Positions 28,950 through 37,414 of a stretch of 64,000 bases of DNA are shown piece by piece. Below the pieces are notes generated by a model. The model was given only the letters and a program-made list of their open reading frames with translations, was not told where the DNA came from and searched no databases. The position numbers and the translations under genes are program-made. Each line of letters starts with the position of its first letter. The stretch's first letter is position 1. Origin of the DNA: Methanocalculus natronophilus (GTDB lineage Archaea; Halobacteriota; Methanomicrobia; Methanomicrobiales; Methanocorpusculaceae); the NCBI RefSeq assembly GCF_038751955.1, contig NZ_JBCEXH010000001.1, forward strand, positions 80,300 to 144,299. Reading direction: 5' to 3'.

Positions 28950-30143
28950 TCAGAGAAATGCCTTGAGATGCCTGAGATCAAAGATAAGAGAGGGGTTGGC
29001 TTTGATAAGCTCTTTGATAAGGGATAGCGTGCTGAATTCAGCGAGATGGATTTTTGCCACCGAATGAACAATCGCATTCAGCTTCTCATCACTGAGTTTG
29101 ACAAAGACCTCCTTGACCGCATAATTGCGCTCAAGTGTTTTCCCCATCTTTGATTCCCGCCACTCCGTATCATACGGCATGAGTGCAGCTTTGCTCGTAT
29201 CGCCATTTTCAAGCGCTGATAACGCAGTTTCTGCAGCAAGCCGTCCGGTATACATCGCATTGTAGATGCCGCCACCGGTGATTGGATCTGACACCCTGGC
29301 CGCATCGCCGACGATGAGCATATTATCTGCAACCGTGCTGGCAAGCGGCCTGCAGACCGAGACACCACCGATGACCAGTTCGATTGTTTTCCCATCCGGG
29401 AAGTTTTTGGAGACAAAGCGGTCGAGATAGTCCTTTGCACGGTGGCCATCCCCGCTCTTTCCGCCACCAATACCAAGACCGACATTTGCTGTCCCGTCAC
29501 CTTTTGGAAAGATCCAGGCATACCCGGCAGGAGCAACCTCATTTCCAAGATAAAACGATGTCGTGGCAGCGTCGATATCAATACCTGTCATCAGGTACTG
29601 TGCACAGGTCTCAATCTCGTTGAGGGGAACAGTTGTATCAATCCCTGCCCATTTTGCAAACTTTGATTCGACCCCGTCTGCTGCAACAACAACATCGGCT
29701 TCGACATCATATATTTTGCCATGCTGCTCAACAACCGCGCCGCCAACCGCACCATCTTTCATGATCGGAGCAGATGCCCGTGCCTTCATGTATATTTCCG
29801 CACCCGCCTCGGCAGCTTTCCAGATAAGTTCGCGATCAAAGACTTTCCGGTCAAGGACATAGCCGACTTCATTCCCGGACATGCTCGGCTCAAGGAGCAT
29901 CGAGAACCCATCCGGAGCAACAAGCTTTGCCTTTTCGATATCCGAGGAGATCCATTTCGGATCAGGGGGAAGAAAATCATTCAGGAGTTCTTTTCCGATA
30001 CCCTCAGCGCAACGGACAGGAACACCGATGGCGGGTCTCTTCTCGACGAGGCAGACCGAAAGGCCTTGTTTAGCAGCAGTCTCTGCGGCTAATGCACCCC
30101 CCGGACCCCCGCCGACAACCAGCATATCGTACTTCCGCTTCAT
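28950..30143 (-). CDS. Geranylgeranyl reductase family flavoprotein (archaeal lipid saturation)
   Basis: A 397-residue flavoprotein. The FAD-binding motif is [19 protein letters not shown] near the N-terminus, the GR motif [13 protein letters not shown] follows, and [18 protein letters not shown] lies near residue 285. The family reduces the isoprenoid double bonds of (di)geranylgeranylglycerophospholipids. It starts at ATG 30143, overlapping by 4 bp the stop of a ferredoxin gene that probably supplies its electrons. The cysteine in PVRCAEG matches the GGR signature. Confidence 0.9.
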   Translation of the reverse strand: MKRKYDMLVVGGGPGGALAAETAAKQGLSVCLVEKRPAIGVPVRCAEGIGKELLNDFLPPDPKWISSDIEKAKLVAPDGFSMLLEPSMSGNEVGYVLDRKVFDRELIWKAAEAGAEIYMKARASAPIMKDGAVGGAVVEQHGKIYDVEADVVVAADGVESKFAKWAGIDTTVPLNEIETCAQYLMTGIDIDAATTSFYLGNEVAPAGYAWIFPKGDGTANVGLGIGGGKSGDGHRAKDYLDRFVSKNFPDGKTIELVIGGVSVCRPLASTVADNMLIVGDAARVSDPITGGGIYNAMYTGRLAAETALSALENGDTSKAALMPYDTEWRESKMGKTLERNYAVKEVFVKLSDEKLNAIVHSVAKIHLAEFSTLSLIKELIKANPSLIFDLRHLKAFL

Positions 30144-30313
30144 TCCTCTGCAACCTCCAGAGCACCAAGCGGACATACCCTCTCACAGATGCCACATTCA
30201 ATGCAGGCAGAATCAACCTCAAGATAGGCGTCGATCAGCTCAAGGGCACCTTCCGGACATACGGATACACATGCTCCGCAATATCCGCAGATATCCCGTC
30301 GTATTGTCAGCAT
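30140..30313 (-). CDS. Small 2[4Fe-4S] ferredoxin
   Basis: A 57-residue protein with two CxxCxxCxxxCP-type cluster motifs: [12 protein letters not shown] and [12 protein letters not shown]. It starts at ATG 30313 and ends in a 4-bp overlap (ATGA) with the geranylgeranyl reductase gene, so it is very likely its dedicated reductant (inference from coupling; ferredoxin-dependent GGRs are known in methanogens). It is read directly from the minus strand and is below common size cut-offs. Confidence 0.92.
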   Translation of the reverse strand: MLTIRRDICGYCGACVSVCPEGALELIDAYLEVDSACIECGICERVCPLGALEVAEE

Positions 30314-30452
30314 TGCCAGAATATTGGATCAGATAAAGGTTTAATGATATTGTTTTGTAACCCGGATCGGCAGCAGATGCAGCAGTGCTCATTTCATTCC
30401 TGGAGATTTGCCGGCTTTGGGAGAGATACCCAAGAACTATTAAGAAATCCAG

Positions 30453-30463
30453 CTAATATTTTT
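30453..30463 (+). promoter_or_regulatory. Possible TATA box of the cbi operon
   Basis: CTAATATTTTT lies about 45 bp before cbiT in the 188-bp divergent gap between ferredoxin and cbiT. A start site near 30483 would give a leader of about 20 nt. I see no obvious riboswitch-like structure in this gap. Confidence 0.35.
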
Positions 30464-30501
30464 GAACAGCAGGGAGAACCAGACCGGCCTGATGATGTAC
30501 C

Positions 30502-31044
30502 ATGACGACAAGTGAGCTGAAAGGCGGCCCGACACAGCCGGAAATCTGTGCGGTCGCAGTGGATAAGCTGGGTGTGCAGAAGAGCGATATCGCAGTTGAT
30601 ATCGGTTGTGGAACCGGTACCGTGAGTATTGCGCTTGCAGAGCGGGCAGAGCATGTATACGCAATTGACATCCGCGAAGAGGCGATCAGGGTTGCACAAA
30701 ATGCCATTCTGACGGGCGGATGCAGCAATATCACTTTGGTATTGGGAAATGCAACGGAATTTCTCGAGGATCTCGATGAGGATGAGATAATCGATGTTGC
30801 ATTTATCGGCGGCACACAGGATCTTGAAACCGTGCTTTTGGCCCTGGTTGAACGGAGAGTCCGCTCAATAGTTGTCAATGCCGTGCTCCTTGAAACCGCA
30901 GTGCTTGCAATCTCCACGATGAAGAGGCTTGGCATATTCTCAGAAGCCGTTCATCTCCAGGTTTCACGGGCCCATGATCTCAATGGAAAGACGATCTTCA
31001 AGCCCATAAACCCAATTTATATCATTACAGGAAGGTGCCGCTGA
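30502..31044 (+). CDS. cbiT: Cobalt-precorrin-6B C15-methyltransferase/decarboxylase
   Basis: SAM-dependent class I methyltransferase of the anaerobic corrin pathway; it methylates C15 and decarboxylates the C12 acetate chain. The 180 residues include the SAM motif DIGCGTGTVSIALAE (33-47), AIDIREEAI, and GNATEFLEDL. It is first in an eight-gene operon; its stop overlaps the cbiL ATG (TGATG). Confidence 0.92.
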   Translation: MTTSELKGGPTQPEICAVAVDKLGVQKSDIAVDIGCGTGTVSIALAERAEHVYAIDIREEAIRVAQNAILTGGCSNITLVLGNATEFLEDLDEDEIIDVAFIGGTQDLETVLLALVERRVRSIVVNAVLLETAVLAISTMKRLGIFSEAVHLQVSRAHDLNGKTIFKPINPIYIITGRCR

Positions 31045-31652
31045 TGCTGACTGCAGTCGGCCTTGGACCCGGGGATCCGGAGCTGCTCACATTGAAAGCC
31101 GTCCGTCTCCTCCGCGAGGCTGACACCGTCTTCGTTCCTGGTGAGATGGCATATACGCTCGTCTCCCCCTACAGAACCGATGCGGTGACGCTCGACTTCC
31201 CCATGACGCATGATGAGGCATATATCGAGGAATGCATGGAGGCAAATGCAGGTGCAATTGCACCGTCTGCACTTCATGGAAGGGCAGTCTTTGGGATCAT
31301 CGGGGATCCGAACTTCTTCTCCACCTTCTCCCGCGTCACAGCGATCCTGAAGAGGGACTATCCCGACATTCAGATCGATTCGGTTCCCGGGATCAGCTCC
31401 ATCACGGCGTTTCCTTCCATCGCTGGCATCCCCATCCAGAAGAGTTTCGCGGTTTCTGATGGATCTGAACCAGATGTCCTGATCAGGCTGAAGGTCCGGA
31501 AACCACAAGAGGAGGCAGAACACCTGAAACGAGAGGGATACTCCGAATTTATGCTTGTTGAGCGGATGTATATGGAAGGGATGGCAGTCTTTTCCGGGGA
31601 TTCCCTTCCCCCGACGAGCAGTTATTTCAGCATAATGTATGCGAGGAGGTAA
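31044..31652 (+). CDS. cbiL: Cobalt-factor II C20-methyltransferase
   Basis: A tetrapyrrole methylase of 202 residues. The glycine loop is LTAVGLGPGDPELLTLKAV at the N-terminus, the SAM-site GDPNFFSTF follows, and VPGISSITAF is the second family signature. It starts at ATG 31044 overlapping the cbiT stop; the upstream in-frame GTG at 31035 is inside cbiT. It is shorter than many CbiL/CobI proteins (about 220-240 residues) but contains all the motifs. Followed after 1 bp by cbiF. Confidence 0.88.
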   Translation: MLTAVGLGPGDPELLTLKAVRLLREADTVFVPGEMAYTLVSPYRTDAVTLDFPMTHDEAYIEECMEANAGAIAPSALHGRAVFGIIGDPNFFSTFSRVTAILKRDYPDIQIDSVPGISSITAFPSIAGIPIQKSFAVSDGSEPDVLIRLKVRKPQEEAEHLKREGYSEFMLVERMYMEGMAVFSGDSLPPTSSYFSIMYARR

Positions 31653-31653
31653 G

Positions 31654-32370
31654 ATGAAAACATTTTATATTGTTGGTGCCGGGTGCGGAGATCCAGGCCT
31701 GATCACAGTCAGGGGAATGGAACTTCTGAAGAAAGCCGATATTCTCATCTACGCAGGATCGCTTGTAAATCCCGAGCTTGTACACGCCTCGGGCGCAGCC
31801 GTGAAGCTTGATTCCATAAAGATGAATCTACCTGAGATCTGCTCTGCAATCCGGGATGGCCTGCAGGAAGACAAACTGGTTGTCCGCCTGCATTCAGGGG
31901 ATCCTGCCCTCTATGGTGCAATCGTTGAGCAGATGGCGGTTCTTGCAAAGGATGGTATTTCTGCTGAGATTGTACCCGGCGTCTCCTCGCTCTTCGGGGC
32001 AGCAGCCGCCCTGAAGACACAGCTGACGCTACGCGGGGTATCTGAGAGTGTCATCATCACCCGTCCCGCCGGAGCAACCCTGGATAAAGATAAGATCGCT
32101 CAGTTTTCCCGCACTGGTGAGACCCTGGTCATCTTCCTTGGTACAGAAAAACTCAGGGAGATCATGGATTCGGTCGAGTGTTTGCCAGAGACTCCGGCAG
32201 CAGTCGTCTACCACGCGACATGGGATGATGAGATCGTGGTCAAAGGGACAGTTGCCGATATCGCTGATAAGGCAGAAGCTGCCGGGATCACAAAAACAGC
32301 CCTGATCATCATAGGGAAGGCGGTTCTTGGGATAGAGAGTGGCTTTACCCATTCGCACCTCTACTCATGA
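31654..32370 (+). CDS. cbiF: Cobalt-precorrin-4 C11-methyltransferase
   Basis: A tetrapyrrole methylase of 238 residues. Its marks are YIVGAGCGDPGLITVRG, the CbiF-type YAGSLVNPELV, RLHSGDPALYGAI, VPGVSSLFGAAAAL and FLGTEKL. The ATG at 31654 has GGAGGT 4 nt upstream. The stop overlaps cbiG (ATGA). Confidence 0.94.
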   Translation: MKTFYIVGAGCGDPGLITVRGMELLKKADILIYAGSLVNPELVHASGAAVKLDSIKMNLPEICSAIRDGLQEDKLVVRLHSGDPALYGAIVEQMAVLAKDGISAEIVPGVSSLFGAAAALKTQLTLRGVSESVIITRPAGATLDKDKIAQFSRTGETLVIFLGTEKLREIMDSVECLPETPAAVVYHATWDDEIVVKGTVADIADKAEAAGITKTALIIIGKAVLGIESGFTHSHLYS

Positions 32371-33236
32371 AATGCTGTGTCATCACCCTCCCAAGATTCA
32401 TGCCCGATGCAGAGACGATAGCAGGGGCGATTGGAGCAGATACCCTGGAGTATCAGGACGGCATATTCCAGAGGGCTTTTAAGGAGTATGAGGGAATCAT
32501 TGCCCTGATGTCAGCAGGAATTGCCATCAGATCAGCTGCACCCCTCCTCACCGACAAGTGGCATGATCCGGCAGTGGTCGTCGTAACACCCGGGCTTGCA
32601 TATGCAGTCCCGATCCTCGGAGGCCATCATGGTGCAAATGATCTCGCATTCCGCCTCGGCGAGATCGGGATCGCCCCGGTCATCTCAACCGCAACCGAGG
32701 CTCATGGCCGCCCCTCGGTCGAGGGAATCGCGTCATCTGGTGCGCACCGCATCGCCAACCGTATCTCAACCCGGAGGGTGAATGCCGCGTTCCTTGATGG
32801 TGATGTCCCGGTCTATGAGATACCAGAGCCCGGTATTGTTGTTGCCGGTCCCGGTGTATCGGTGCTGATCCAGGAGAAACCCTATATGGTTGGAATCGGA
32901 TGCAGGCTTGGCATACGCCCGGAAGAGGTGAAAGAGGCAGTCGAAGCTGCACTTGATGATGCAGGCATCCGTTTGGGCGAGGTGGGTGCATATGTGACCA
33001 CGGCACAGAAGAGGAGAGACTCCGGGCTCGCACAGGGGATCTCAATGCTTGGGGGTGTCCTCATGTACCTGGAAGACCATACCATAAACAGCATCGCCGG
33101 GCCATCACCATCACGGGCAGACCTCATCGGGCTGTCCGGGGTGGCAGAGCCCTGTGCACTTGCCATGGCAGAGATCGGGAGACTTGTCATGAAGAAAACA
33201 ACCTACGGAAGGGTGACCATTGCAATCGGAAGATAA
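32367..33236 (+). CDS. cbiG: Cobalt-precorrin-5A hydrolase
   Basis: Opens the delta-lactone of cobalt-precorrin-5A, releasing acetaldehyde. The 289 residues show an N-terminal domain (CVITLPRFMPDAE, LMSAGIAIRSAAPLL), the core GGHHGANDLA, and the C-terminal CbiG domain (GIGCRLGIRPEEVKEAVE). It starts at an ATG overlapping the cbiF stop. Confidence 0.93.
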   Translation: MKCCVITLPRFMPDAETIAGAIGADTLEYQDGIFQRAFKEYEGIIALMSAGIAIRSAAPLLTDKWHDPAVVVVTPGLAYAVPILGGHHGANDLAFRLGEIGIAPVISTATEAHGRPSVEGIASSGAHRIANRISTRRVNAAFLDGDVPVYEIPEPGIVVAGPGVSVLIQEKPYMVGIGCRLGIRPEEVKEAVEAALDDAGIRLGEVGAYVTTAQKRRDSGLAQGISMLGGVLMYLEDHTINSIAGPSPSRADLIGLSGVAEPCALAMAEIGRLVMKKTTYGRVTIAIGR

Positions 33237-34002
33237 TCAACAAGGACGCCTCTGCATCGTCAGCACCGGACCGGGCAACACCCGGCAGCTGACACCTGCA
33301 GCACTGAAAGCGATAGCAAAAGCAGACTGTATCATCGGCAATGATACCTATATCGAGCTGATCCAGCATCTCATCGCCGGAAAAGAGGTGATAAAAAGCA
33401 GGATGGGCGAGGAGGTCAACCGGGCGCAGCTGGCACTTGAGCTTGCCCTAGACAAGCATGTGGCGATGGTATCTGGCGGGGACGCGGGCGTCTACGGGAT
33501 GGCGAGTATCGTCATTGAAGTTGCTGACAGAACAGGATCACCAGTTCCAGTCGAGGTGATCCCAGGGGTTACTGCAGCAACTGCTGCTGCATCCCGGCTG
33601 GGATCACCGCTTTCAGGAGATTATGTGACCATTTCGCTCTCGAACCTCCTCACCCCATGGGAGGTGATCGAGAGCCGGCTCGACCATGCTTTTGCAATGG
33701 GCGTCCCTGTCGCAATCTATAATCCCCGCAGCAGGGGACGGCCGCATAACCTGGATGCAGCACTGCTCATAGCATCAAAACACAGGATAGGGACAACACC
33801 TGTCGGGGTTGTGAAGAACGCATACCGTCCCAATGAAGAGCGGCATATCATGACGCTTGAGGAGCTGAAGGCAGACTGCAGCCTCGTGGATATGCATTCG
33901 ATTGTGATCATCGGAGGAGAAGAGACCCGGATCTGGAAGGTGGGAGACGATGTCAGAGGAATTATCACCCCGCGGGGATACCATAGAAAATATGTATATT
34001 GA
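33220..34002 (+). CDS. cbiH: Cobalt-factor III C17-methyltransferase (ring contraction)
   Basis: A tetrapyrrole methylase of 260 residues. The glycine loop is IVSTGPGNTRQLTPAA, then VSGGDAGVYGMASIV, VIPGVTAATAAASRLGSPL and AIYNPRSRGRP, all typical of CbiH/CobJ. There is no in-frame ATG near the N-terminus; the start is taken as TTG 33220 inside cbiG because GGGTGA ends 3 nt before it. It overlaps cbiG by 17 bp. Confidence 0.92.
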   Translation: MQSEDNQQGRLCIVSTGPGNTRQLTPAALKAIAKADCIIGNDTYIELIQHLIAGKEVIKSRMGEEVNRAQLALELALDKHVAMVSGGDAGVYGMASIVIEVADRTGSPVPVEVIPGVTAATAAASRLGSPLSGDYVTISLSNLLTPWEVIESRLDHAFAMGVPVAIYNPRSRGRPHNLDAALLIASKHRIGTTPVGVVKNAYRPNEERHIMTLEELKADCSLVDMHSIVIIGGEETRIWKVGDDVRGIITPRGYHRKYVY

Positions 34003-34603
34003 TCTCGGTGCGGATACCCGCGAAGGGTATGCCATTGCAGAGACAAGCAGAAAGCTTGCCAGGGAGACGATAGGTGATGCAACACCGGAGGATGGGATCC
34101 GCCAGCGGTGTTCGGTTGCAGTCGGGGATTTTGCAATGGCGGATCTGATGCGTTTTACGCATGACCCGATAGCAGCAGGTATCGCTGCGATCAAAGGGGG
34201 TGCCACCATCTACACGGACATCAGGATGGTGCAGGTCGGCATCCTGAAGAAAGGCCACTCATGCAGTGTCGAATGCGCACTCGATTATGGTGCGGATATT
34301 GCAGCAGCTGAGGGGATCACCCGGACGTCTGCCGGGTTTCTGGCGCTCAAAGAGCAGCTCGCCGGATCGATTGTGGTCATCGGGAATGCGCCGTCTGCCC
34401 TGCTGGCCATCTGCCGGTATATCGATGAGGGGATCGTGCCTGCCCTTGTGATCGGAACCCCGGTCGGGTTTGTGAATGCTGCCGAATCAAAGGAGCTGCT
34501 CAGGACAAAACCGGTTCCGTCGGTCTCCAATCTCGGCACCCGTGGCGGTACTCCGATTGCTGTTGCAAGCATGAATGAGATCATCACGATGTCGCAAGAG
34601 TAG
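33992..34603 (+). CDS. cbiC: Cobalt-precorrin-8 methylmutase
   Basis: Moves the methyl group from C11 to C12, giving cobyrinate. The 203 residues have the expected N-terminus YIDLGADTREGYAIAETS, the active-site segment GDFAMADLMRF, IYTDIRMVQVGI and PVGFVNAAESKELL. The ATG at 33992 fits the family start; another ATG at 33950 would add 14 residues inside cbiH and also has a GGTGGGAG sequence upstream. Overlaps the cbiH end by 11 bp. Confidence 0.92.
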   Translation: MYIDLGADTREGYAIAETSRKLARETIGDATPEDGIRQRCSVAVGDFAMADLMRFTHDPIAAGIAAIKGGATIYTDIRMVQVGILKKGHSCSVECALDYGADIAAAEGITRTSAGFLALKEQLAGSIVVIGNAPSALLAICRYIDEGIVPALVIGTPVGFVNAAESKELLRTKPVPSVSNLGTRGGTPIAVASMNEIITMSQE

Positions 34604-34606
34604 CCT

Positions 34607-35602
34607 ATGATCGATCCGGTGACAGGGTTCTCCTATCCAGAGGAATGGGTCAGGCGTGCCGGTGAGCAGGGCGATATCACCGCTGTTCAAGAGGGAAGAG
34701 CGGTTCTGACCGCATCCGGCGGGATACTCAGGCGGGGCATCACGACAGGGGCAACGGCAGCAGCAGCGGCAAAAGCAGCTGTTCTTTCGCTCAGGCAGCC
34801 GGTATCCGGGGTGGATCTCCTCCTCCCCTGCGGGATCCGCGTACTGGTGGATGCTGCTGGTGAGAATGGAGAAGGGTCTCTGGTCAAGGACCCGGGCGAC
34901 TACCCCGATGACCGGACAGCCGGGCTCCTCTTCAAGGCAGCAGCTGCCCCCTCCCCGGAGATTGTACTGCATGCAGGAGAGGGGATCGGGAGGTTTACCC
35001 GTGACACACCCCGGTACCTGGAGGGTGAGCCGGCGATCTCCCCCCCGGCACGCGACTGTATCCTGCATGCAATCACCGAGGCGGTCCGGGATACAGGGCT
35101 TGCGGGTGCTCACGTCACCCTCACCGTCGCCGGAGGGGAGGAGGCGGGGGCTGATACCTTAAACCCGAAGATCGGGGTTTTTGGCGGGATATCGCTCCTC
35201 GGCACAACCGGTTTTGTCGAGCCATGGGATGATCATCTCGAATCCTCAATGGAGGAGCGGGTGCGTGCGGCTGATCGGGTGGTGATCACAACCGGCAGAA
35301 TTGGTCTTCGGATCTCCCGCCTCCTCTTCCCTGAGTATGAAGTGGTACTGGCCGGATCAAAGATCCGGCAGGCACTCCAGGCAGCAGACGGAGTGGTGAT
35401 CCTCTGCGGGCTGCCCGGACTTGTGCTGAAATACCTCAGGCCCGATATCCTCGATGGCACCGGGTACCAGACCGTGGAGGAGTATCTTGCGATACCGCAG
35501 GGGATCACAACGATGAAGAAGGTACTGGGAGAGAGTGTTCCTCAGGGTGTGAGGGTTGTGATCGTGAACCGGGACGGGGAGATCATGGGTGATTCAGGAT
35601 GA
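34607..35602 (+). CDS. cbiD: Cobalt-precorrin-5B C1-methyltransferase
   Basis: Methylates C1 of cobalt-precorrin-5B. The 331 residues contain LRRGITTGATAAAAAKAA (family GxTTGTCAAAAxKAA block), KDPGDYPDDRTAG near residue 95, LNPKIGVFGGISLLGTTG and the C-terminal ITTMKKVLGE. The usual TGTCAAA cysteine is TGATAAA here, with Ala in place of Cys. Located 3 bp after cbiC, overlapping cbiE by 4 bp. Confidence 0.93.
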   Translation: MIDPVTGFSYPEEWVRRAGEQGDITAVQEGRAVLTASGGILRRGITTGATAAAAAKAAVLSLRQPVSGVDLLLPCGIRVLVDAAGENGEGSLVKDPGDYPDDRTAGLLFKAAAAPSPEIVLHAGEGIGRFTRDTPRYLEGEPAISPPARDCILHAITEAVRDTGLAGAHVTLTVAGGEEAGADTLNPKIGVFGGISLLGTTGFVEPWDDHLESSMEERVRAADRVVITTGRIGLRISRLLFPEYEVVLAGSKIRQALQAADGVVILCGLPGLVLKYLRPDILDGTGYQTVEEYLAIPQGITTMKKVLGESVPQGVRVVIVNRDGEIMGDSG

Positions 35603-36183
35603 AGGTGGTTGGTGTCGGATGCGGGAGCGGGATGCTGACCGAAGAGGGGATCGTAGCAATCCGGAGAGCGAAGCTGATCTATGGATCCAGAAGGGCAATA
35701 GAGCGGGTACGGCAGCATATCAGCCCTGACTGCACCGTCAGGACGATCAAAGATTATACAGCCATTGCAGACCTCCCCGATGATGCAGTGATCCTCTCCA
35801 CAGGCGATCCCCTCCTTGCGGGACTCGGACACCCCGGCGCTGAGATCATCTGCGGGATATCAAGCCTCCAGGTCGCCTTTGCACGGATTGGAGTTCCCTG
35901 GAGCACCGTCTCGGTGGTGGACGCCCATGGAAGAGATCACAACAAGGCAATCGGTGATGTTGTCATTGATTGCAGAAGGAACCGGCCCGTCTTCATCATC
36001 GCTGATCCGAAATTCCCGGTGCACGCACTTGCAGAGGCACTCCGGGGGATGGAGTGTGTGATCTCTATCTGCCAGGACCTTGGGGAACCGGATGAGCGGA
36101 TCATCACGGGAACGCCGGAGAAACCCCCTGTTCCCGATTCAAAACTCTTCTGCTGTATCGTTCTGCCCGGGCGGGCAGAGTGA
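35599..36183 (+). CDS. cbiE: Cobalt-precorrin-7 C5-methyltransferase
   Basis: A tetrapyrrole methylase of 194 residues: VGVGCGSGMLTEEGIVAI at the N-terminus, ILSTGDPLLAGLG, then ICGISSLQVAFARIGVPW and VDAHGRDH. It is the last gene of the cbi operon and acts beside CbiT, with which it is fused in some bacteria (CobL). A T7 tract follows 7 nt after the stop. CbiJ-, CbiX- and CbiP-type genes are not in the window. Confidence 0.92.
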   Translation: MKVVGVGCGSGMLTEEGIVAIRRAKLIYGSRRAIERVRQHISPDCTVRTIKDYTAIADLPDDAVILSTGDPLLAGLGHPGAEIICGISSLQVAFARIGVPWSTVSVVDAHGRDHNKAIGDVVIDCRRNRPVFIIADPKFPVHALAEALRGMECVISICQDLGEPDERIITGTPEKPPVPDSKLFCCIVLPGRAE

Positions 36184-36190
36184 GATAGTC

Positions 36191-36197
36191 TTTTTTT
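36191..36197 (+). terminator. T7 tract after cbiE
   Basis: Seven T residues begin 7 nt past the cbiE stop, marking the probable end of the cbi transcript and separating it from the surface-protein gene downstream. Confidence 0.6.
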
Positions 36198-36205
36198 ACT
36201 ACCAT

Positions 36206-36220
36206 AGAACGGATTGTTCT
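36206..36220. promoter_or_regulatory. Inverted repeat upstream of surface protein 1
   Basis: AGAAC-GGATT-GTTCT is a perfect 5-bp inverted repeat followed directly by GAAC, giving three GAAC/GTTC half sites. It lies just upstream of the TATA-like element, so an operator role is possible. Confidence 0.35.
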
Positions 36221-36234
36221 GAACTCATAAGACA

Positions 36235-36246
36235 ATATATTTATAT
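36235..36246 (+). promoter_or_regulatory. TATA box of the first metal-uptake unit
   Basis: ATATATTTATAT, in the context GACAATATATTTATATC, closely resembles ACACAATATATTTTTAC upstream of surface protein 2 (38741-38757). The start site would fall near 36265. Confidence 0.6.
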
Positions 36247-36263
36247 CAGTCCATCTTACCGGG

Positions 36264-36276
36264 ATAGTATAACTAT
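36264..36276. promoter_or_regulatory. Inverted repeat at the expected start site of surface protein 1
   Basis: ATAGT-ATA-ACTAT is a perfect 5-bp inverted repeat about 25 bp downstream of the TATA box and before the ribosome-binding site AGGAGAT (36283-36289). The position suits a repressor site. Confidence 0.35.
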
Positions 36277-36296
36277 ATTCATAGGAGATTGTACTA

Positions 36297-37310
36297 ATGA
36301 TTACGTATAGACAGTTTTTCTTAACCTGTATCACGGCCATCCTGGTTGTGACACTATTCTGTATGCCGGCAGCTGCAGACCAGGTGGATGTTGAGAGCCT
36401 TGATATCATTGACAGGAGTGTCGGGGAAGTGACAGCTGATTATCATATTGATCACTGGCACGGCAGGCTCCCGGTCGTTATCCAGGGTAAGCACATCTCG
36501 CTTGGGGCAGTATTCACCGGAGCAGATGGAGAGAGCATCCCACTCATGGACGAGGATACATTCTATGATACCGGCAGGGGCACCTTTACCGGTGATTATA
36601 TCTTCAATGTCCGCCTCGCCGATGGTGCACCAACAGGCATCGTCGAGCTCCTCAGCCATGGCGATCATGTCCATGTCCGTGGCCAGCAGGCAGGAGAGAC
36701 AGAGATCGTGTTCCTGCTCCAGGAGGGTGATGAGGTAGTCTGGGAGTCCCCCTCAATCGGAGTCAATGTACGGAAGGATGATACGCCAACCGAGATTGTT
36801 GGAGATGGGACGATACAGATCGCTGATCTGAAGATCATCGACAGGAGTGTCAGGGAAGTGACAGCTGATCATCATTTTGATCACTGGCACGGCAGGCTCC
36901 CTGTTGTTACGAAGGGCAAGCACATCTCACTTGGAGCAGAATTTACAGCCGCAGATGGAGAGACGGTCCCGCTGATGGAAGAAGATATCTTTTATGATCC
37001 CGACAGGGGAGTATTCACGGGAGCATATATCTTCAATGTGCGACTGGCAGATGGTGCACCAACCGGTATCGTCGAACTCCTCAGCCATGGCGATCATGTC
37101 CATGTCCGTGGACAACAGGATGGGAGAACGGCCCTTGTCTTCATGCTGCAGCGGGACGACGATGTTGTCTGGGAGTCTGCTGAGATCAATGTGATGGTTG
37201 AAGACCCTGATATGGCAGCAGCTCCTGCAGCTCCTGCAGAGAGTCCGGGATTCGGGGTCCTTGCAGCCCTGGGCGGGCTGATGGTCGTGATCTATGCGGC
37301 ACGCAGGTGA
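36297..37310 (+). CDS. Exported histidine-rich two-repeat protein with archaeosortase-type tail
   Basis: 337 residues. A signal peptide (about 1-27, ending MPAAA) is followed by two copies of a beta-rich module of period 143 residues (about 33-158 and 176-301). Each copy has a DHWHGRLPVV segment, GKHISLGA, and SHGDHVHVRGQQ, giving 15 histidines in total and suggesting transition-metal binding. The C-terminus has PAAPAESPGF, a hydrophobic stretch and a final ARR, which matches the tripartite PGF-CTERM archaeosortase signal, so the protein is probably cut and lipid-anchored on the cell surface. I cannot name the repeat family. Ribosome-binding site AGGAGAT 7 nt before the ATG. Being first in front of NikM/CbiM, a role in capturing nickel or cobalt is inferred. 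Confidence 0.8.
   Translation: MITYRQFFLTCITAILVVTLFCMPAAADQVDVESLDIIDRSVGEVTADYHIDHWHGRLPVVIQGKHISLGAVFTGADGESIPLMDEDTFYDTGRGTFTGDYIFNVRLADGAPTGIVELLSHGDHVHVRGQQAGETEIVFLLQEGDEVVWESPSIGVNVRKDDTPTEIVGDGTIQIADLKIIDRSVREVTADHHFDHWHGRLPVVTKGKHISLGAEFTAADGETVPLMEEDIFYDPDRGVFTGAYIFNVRLADGAPTGIVELLSHGDHVHVRGQQDGRTALVFMLQRDDDVVWESAEINVMVEDPDMAAAPAAPAESPGFGVLAALGGLMVVIYAARR
36393..36770 (+). repeat. First copy of the 429-bp tandem repeat in surface protein 1
   Basis: This segment recurs at 36822-37199 with a 429-bp period (GACAGGAGTG at 36411 and 36840). By eye most bases match, including long identical runs around the HWHGRL and SHGDHVHV codons, so the internal duplication looks fairly recent or homogenised. 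Confidence 0.8.
36822..37199 (+). repeat. Second copy of the 429-bp tandem repeat in surface protein 1
   Basis: Copy of 36393-36770. It keeps every histidine of the first module and adds one (DHHFDHWHG instead of DYHIDHWHG). Confidence 0.8.
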
Positions 37311-37321
37311 ATGAGAACACC

Positions 37322-37345
37322 GGGAGATTGATTCTCCCATCTTTT
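37322..37345 (+). terminator. Hairpin plus T-rich stretch after surface protein 1
   Basis: GGGAGA-TTGAT-TCTCCC (37322-37338) followed by ATCTTTT resembles an intrinsic terminator. It may limit read-through into nikM-1, so that the abundant surface protein is made in excess over the transporter (inference). Confidence 0.5.
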
Positions 37346-37414
37346 ATTCTGATCGTTTTGAAGCAGGATACGGCTCTACAATGGTATTGACTGGCTTATG
37401 AGGGGGTGACTGAT

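Noticed and set aside
30314-30501. Cobalamin riboswitch before the cbi operon
   Set aside because: No B12-box-like conserved core or extended stem was found, and cobalamin riboswitches are rare in archaea.
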